Assembly: GCF_024296925.1 (NCBI RefSeq)
Contig: NZ_CP101125.1
Coordinates: forward strand, 1,924,501-1,988,500
Length of the DNA stretch: 64,000 nucleotides
Source of the DNA: Pseudomonas nunensis
GTDB lineage: Bacteria; Pseudomonadota; Gammaproteobacteria; Pseudomonadales; Pseudomonadaceae
Reading direction: 5' to 3'
The notes beneath the pieces were generated by a model. The model saw only the letters and a program-made list of their open reading frames with translations. It was not told the DNA's origin and did not search any database. The position numbers and the translations under genes are program-made. Position 1 is the stretch's first letter. Every line of letters starts with the position of its first letter. This document shows, piece after piece, positions 61,561 through 64,000 of the stretch.

Positions 61561-61634
61561 TGTAGGAGCGAGGCTTGCCCGCGAAGCTTTTGGCGCCTTC
61601 AAAGGCCCCTTCGCGGGCAAGCCTCGCTCCTACA
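61561..61634. repeat. REPIN between binding protein and permease genes
   Basis: TGTAGGAGCGAGGCTTGCCC and GGGCAAGCCTCGCTCCTACA inverted about 75 bp apart, within the co-directional sulfonate-transport genes. It could stabilise the upstream binding-protein mRNA. Confidence 0.9.
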
Positions 61635-61659
61635 AAAGGACGGGCGGCGATCTTTTGCT

Positions 61660-62646
61660 TTATTGACGGGCCACGGTTTCTTTGAAGCCCGTATCAATCA
61701 ACTGATCGATGACTTGGTCGACGTTAACCCCTTTACGAACCAACTCCTCGGACACCAGAATCGGCGCCGCAGCCTTGGAAGCGACTACATCCTTGGCCGT
61801 CAATTGCGGGCTGCTCAGGTCAGTACGCGACAGTTGCAGCTTGGCCACTTCCAGCGGCAAACCCGATTCGCTGGCGAGCAACTTCGCCAGTTCTTCCGGA
61901 TTTTTCACTGCCCATTCCCGCGCCTGTTCATAGGCGATGAGCACGGTTTCGATGGTTTTCGGTTGTTCCTTGGCGTAGCTGTCGGTGACGCTGACCACGC
62001 CGTAGCTGTTGAAATTGGTGTTGCGATACAGCAAGCGAGAACCGGCCTGAACCTGGCTCGCGGCCATGTGCGGGTCGAGCCCGGCCCAGGCGTCGACATC
62101 ACCTTTTTCCAACGCGGTGCGACCGTCCGGGTGTTGCAAGTGCACCAGTTCCACGTCGTCCTTGTTCAGGCCGGCCTGTTGCAGGCTGCGCAAGGTAAAC
62201 AGGTACGGGTCGGTGCCTTTGGTGGCGGCGATTTTCTTGCCTTTCAGATCGGCGACAGTCTTGTAGGGCGAATCCTTGCGTACCACCAGCGCGGTCCATT
62301 CGGCGCGGCTGTAAACGTACACCGACTTGATCGGGCTGCCATTCGCCCGGCTCAACACTGCCGCGAGGCTGGCGGAAGAAGCGAAATCGACGCCGCCGCT
62401 GTTCAGGTATTCCAGGGAACGGTTACTGCCCTGGCTCAACACCCAGCCGACCTTGGTTTGGGGCAGGGCTTTTTCCAGGAAACCAAAGTGCTTGAGCACC
62501 AGGCTGACGGGCGAGTAATAGGCGTAATCCAGATGCACTTCGGCCGGGGTGGTTTCGGCGGCCTGGGCCAACGGTTGCAGGCTCAGGGCGATGGCGACGG
62601 CGCTGATCAGGTGCCTGGCTTTGGCAAAACGGAAGAGGCGATTCAT
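61660..62646 (-). CDS. Aliphatic sulfonate-type ABC substrate-binding protein
   Basis: A 328-residue periplasmic protein (signal peptide ending PLAQA) of the SsuA/NMT1 group. Motifs are HLDYAYYSPVSLVLKHFG, SQGSNRSLEYLNSGGVDFAS, RKDSPYKTVADLKGKKIAAT and VEKGDVDAWAGLDPHMA-like LEKGDVDAWAGLDPHMAAS. ATG at 62646 is chosen since upstream in-frame residues have no signal-peptide character. First gene of the importer operon. Confidence 0.88.
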   Translation of the reverse strand: MNRLFRFAKARHLISAVAIALSLQPLAQAAETTPAEVHLDYAYYSPVSLVLKHFGFLEKALPQTKVGWVLSQGSNRSLEYLNSGGVDFASSASLAAVLSRANGSPIKSVYVYSRAEWTALVVRKDSPYKTVADLKGKKIAATKGTDPYLFTLRSLQQAGLNKDDVELVHLQHPDGRTALEKGDVDAWAGLDPHMAASQVQAGSRLLYRNTNFNSYGVVSVTDSYAKEQPKTIETVLIAYEQAREWAVKNPEELAKLLASESGLPLEVAKLQLSRTDLSSPQLTAKDVVASKAAAPILVSEELVRKGVNVDQVIDQLIDTGFKETVARQ

Positions 62647-62945
62647 GGGGGTGAAACTCCGGCAAGGCAACGGGATTCTTATGTCCTGATGATTGGTGCT
62701 AACAGATGCATCCTGCATAAAAGGAATATTGCAGGCTCTGTGCCATGTCCCCGGTTTCACCGGTTTTCGGGGCACTGGCGGGGGTTAAGTCGGCAACGCA
62801 ATGTCTCAAGCGCAACAGTCTGTTGCGGCGCTGTTGCTGGGCCAACACTGTTGCTTGGCAGTCATGAGCTTATGCATAAATCGAATTTAAAAAGCTTGCG
62901 ATAAGAGCGTTATGGTCTATCGGAATAACACCCCCGGAGCCTCCG
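62647..62945. promoter_or_regulatory. Divergent promoter region between two sulfonate-type binding proteins
   Basis: The 299-bp gap holds GCAACA-GTC-TGTTGC (62812-62826), a perfect everted repeat, and further CTGTTGC copies at 62831 and 62848, plus a GCCAA...TTGGC hairpin (62841-62859). Repeated TGTTGC half-sites look like a binding site for a dimeric regulator, possibly the LysR protein encoded at the window end. No firm promoter assigned. Confidence 0.4.
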
Positions 62946-63893
62946 ATGAACCCGTCCCGATTCCTACGCAGCTTGCTGATCAGCGCGCTATTTGCCGCAC
63001 CCTTTGCCTACGCAAATGACCCCGTCGTCCTGCACGTCGGCGACCAGAACTACTACAACGTTCGTGCCTCGGTGGAGGCTTCGGGTGTGTTGGAAGGGGC
63101 GCCGTACACCGTCGACTGGAAACACTTTCAGGCCGCCGCGCCATTGGCGGAAGCGCTGAACACTGGCGCACTGGACTTGGGCTTTCTCGGCGATTCAGGC
63201 TTTCTGTTCCTCGCCGCGAAACAGGCGCCGGTGAAGCTGATAGGCGTGTCGCGGCAGAACCCGGACACCATCGCTTTGCTGGTGCCCAAGGATTCTCCGG
63301 TCAAGACCATCGCCGACCTCAAGGGCAAGAAAGTCGCGTATTGGCCCGGTGCCTGGAGCCAGCAACTGACCTTGCGCGCGCTGGAGAAAGCCGACCTGCC
63401 GGAAGACTACGTGGACTTCATCAAACTGATGCCGATTGACGCAGCAGCAGCCTTGCCCCAAGGCAGCATCGACGCGTTCCCGGTGTGGGAACCGTACATC
63501 TCGCAACAGATTCTGTTCTCCGGCGCCCGGCCGATTCTCACCGCCAAGAGCCTGATGCCCGGCCTCAGCGCGATTGCTGCCTCGACACCGTCGATCGACA
63601 GCAAGCGCGAAGCCATCGCCGACTTCCTCGGGCGCCTGAAAAAGGCTCGGGCCTGGGTCGATAACCACACCGACGAATACGCCGATCTGTGGGCGAAGAA
63701 GGCCAACCTCGATCAGGACGTTTCGCGCCATTGGTTGCGTCAGGCCCACATGACTGTTGGGCCGGTGGATCAGCAAGCGGCGGCGGATTTGCAGAGCACG
63801 GCGGACTTCCTATTCAAGGTCAAGGCACTGCCGGCAGCGTTCGCGACGGCGCCGATCATCGACAACTCATTCCAGAAGTCCTTCGCCGAGTAA
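62946..63893 (+). CDS. Second aliphatic sulfonate-type ABC substrate-binding protein
   Basis: A 315-residue periplasmic protein with signal peptide ending FAYAN, related to but distinct from the one at 61660. Motifs: GDQNYYNVRASVEASGVLEG, FQAAAPLAEALNTGALDLGF, VPKDSPVKTIADLKGKKVAY and VWEPYISQQILFSGARP. No ATPase or permease follows, so it may share those encoded at 59979-61532. ATG at 62946 follows CCGGAGC. Its 3' end overlaps the LysR gene on the other strand. Confidence 0.86.
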   Translation: MNPSRFLRSLLISALFAAPFAYANDPVVLHVGDQNYYNVRASVEASGVLEGAPYTVDWKHFQAAAPLAEALNTGALDLGFLGDSGFLFLAAKQAPVKLIGVSRQNPDTIALLVPKDSPVKTIADLKGKKVAYWPGAWSQQLTLRALEKADLPEDYVDFIKLMPIDAAAALPQGSIDAFPVWEPYISQQILFSGARPILTAKSLMPGLSAIAASTPSIDSKREAIADFLGRLKKARAWVDNHTDEYADLWAKKANLDQDVSRHWLRQAHMTVGPVDQQAAADLQSTADFLFKVKALPAAFATAPIIDNSFQKSFAE

Positions 63894-64000
63894 ACCGTCA
63901 CCCTGCAGCATCTCGATAAAGCGCTGCGCTGCCGGCGCCATGGCCTGACCCGTGCGGGTGATCAGGCCAATCTGGCGGGTGACGCCGGGATGATCCACCG
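63867..64000 (-). CDS. LysR-family regulator, C-terminal part (cut by window edge)
   Basis: The last ~44 codons are present in one open frame: GVTRQIGLITRTGQAMAP, then AAQRFIEMLQGDGLLGEGLL and a TGA at 63867. This is the typical end of the LysR effector domain. It overlaps the convergent binding-protein gene by 27 bp. By position it probably regulates the sulfonate genes; the DNA-binding domain is outside the window. Confidence 0.7.
   Translation of the reverse strand, partial: VDHPGVTRQIGLITRTGQAMAPAAQRFIEMLQGDGLLGEGLLE

Overview
This window is chromosomal DNA from a Pseudomonas of the fluorescens group. The evidence is the high GC content, the gene families and their order (a compact inositol cluster, a fused Mrp/Pha antiporter operon, SfnB-type sulfur genes), and many GTGGGAGCGGGCTTGCTCGC-type REP elements, which are typical of these genomes. 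I saw no rRNA, tRNA, CRISPR array, insertion sequence or prophage. All functional names come from reading motifs; no database search was run.

Layout. 1-800: partial DNA alkylation repair gene and a glutathione S-transferase. 857-17648: a complete myo-inositol island, with an RpiR-type regulator divergent from iolC-iolE-iolB-iolA-iolI-iolD-iolG-iolH, a second inositol-type dehydrogenase, and an ABC sugar importer. Near-identical palindromes lie upstream of iolC and upstream of the importer, suggesting one regulator controls both. 17800-18379: a zinc-ligand-poor DksA paralogue behind a good sigma-70 promoter and a strongly foldable leader. 18587-26917: a chemoreceptor, small hypotheticals, an orphan glycine-betaine-type binding protein, a TonB receptor and a DUF2946 protein. 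27021-33102: Mrp/Pha cation/proton antiporter operon (AB, C, D, E, F, G). 33347-34934: an EamA exporter divergent from an XRE-cupin regulator.

35037-45750 is the most interesting block. A sigma-54 promoter precedes sfnB, then a free-standing acyl-CoA-dehydrogenase C-terminal domain and a DszA/NtaA-type flavin monooxygenase. After a REP cluster comes an acyl-CoA-synthetase remnant lacking its P-loop, a full branched-chain-type ABC importer and an FAD protein. This looks like uptake and oxidative desulfurisation of an unidentified organosulfur compound.

45929-49484: two related small secreted proteins flank a 135-bp tandem REP array. Next to them is an OmpR-type response regulator, and near-identical direct-repeat boxes (19/21 bases) lie on both sides of its gene. 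49627-58152: an NAD(P)-binding protein, PpnN nucleosidase, two diguanylate cyclases, a LysR regulator and AzlCD. 58298-64000: small hypotheticals, an SRAP (YedK) protein, and a sulfonate-type ABC system with a second divergent binding protein and the tail of a LysR regulator.
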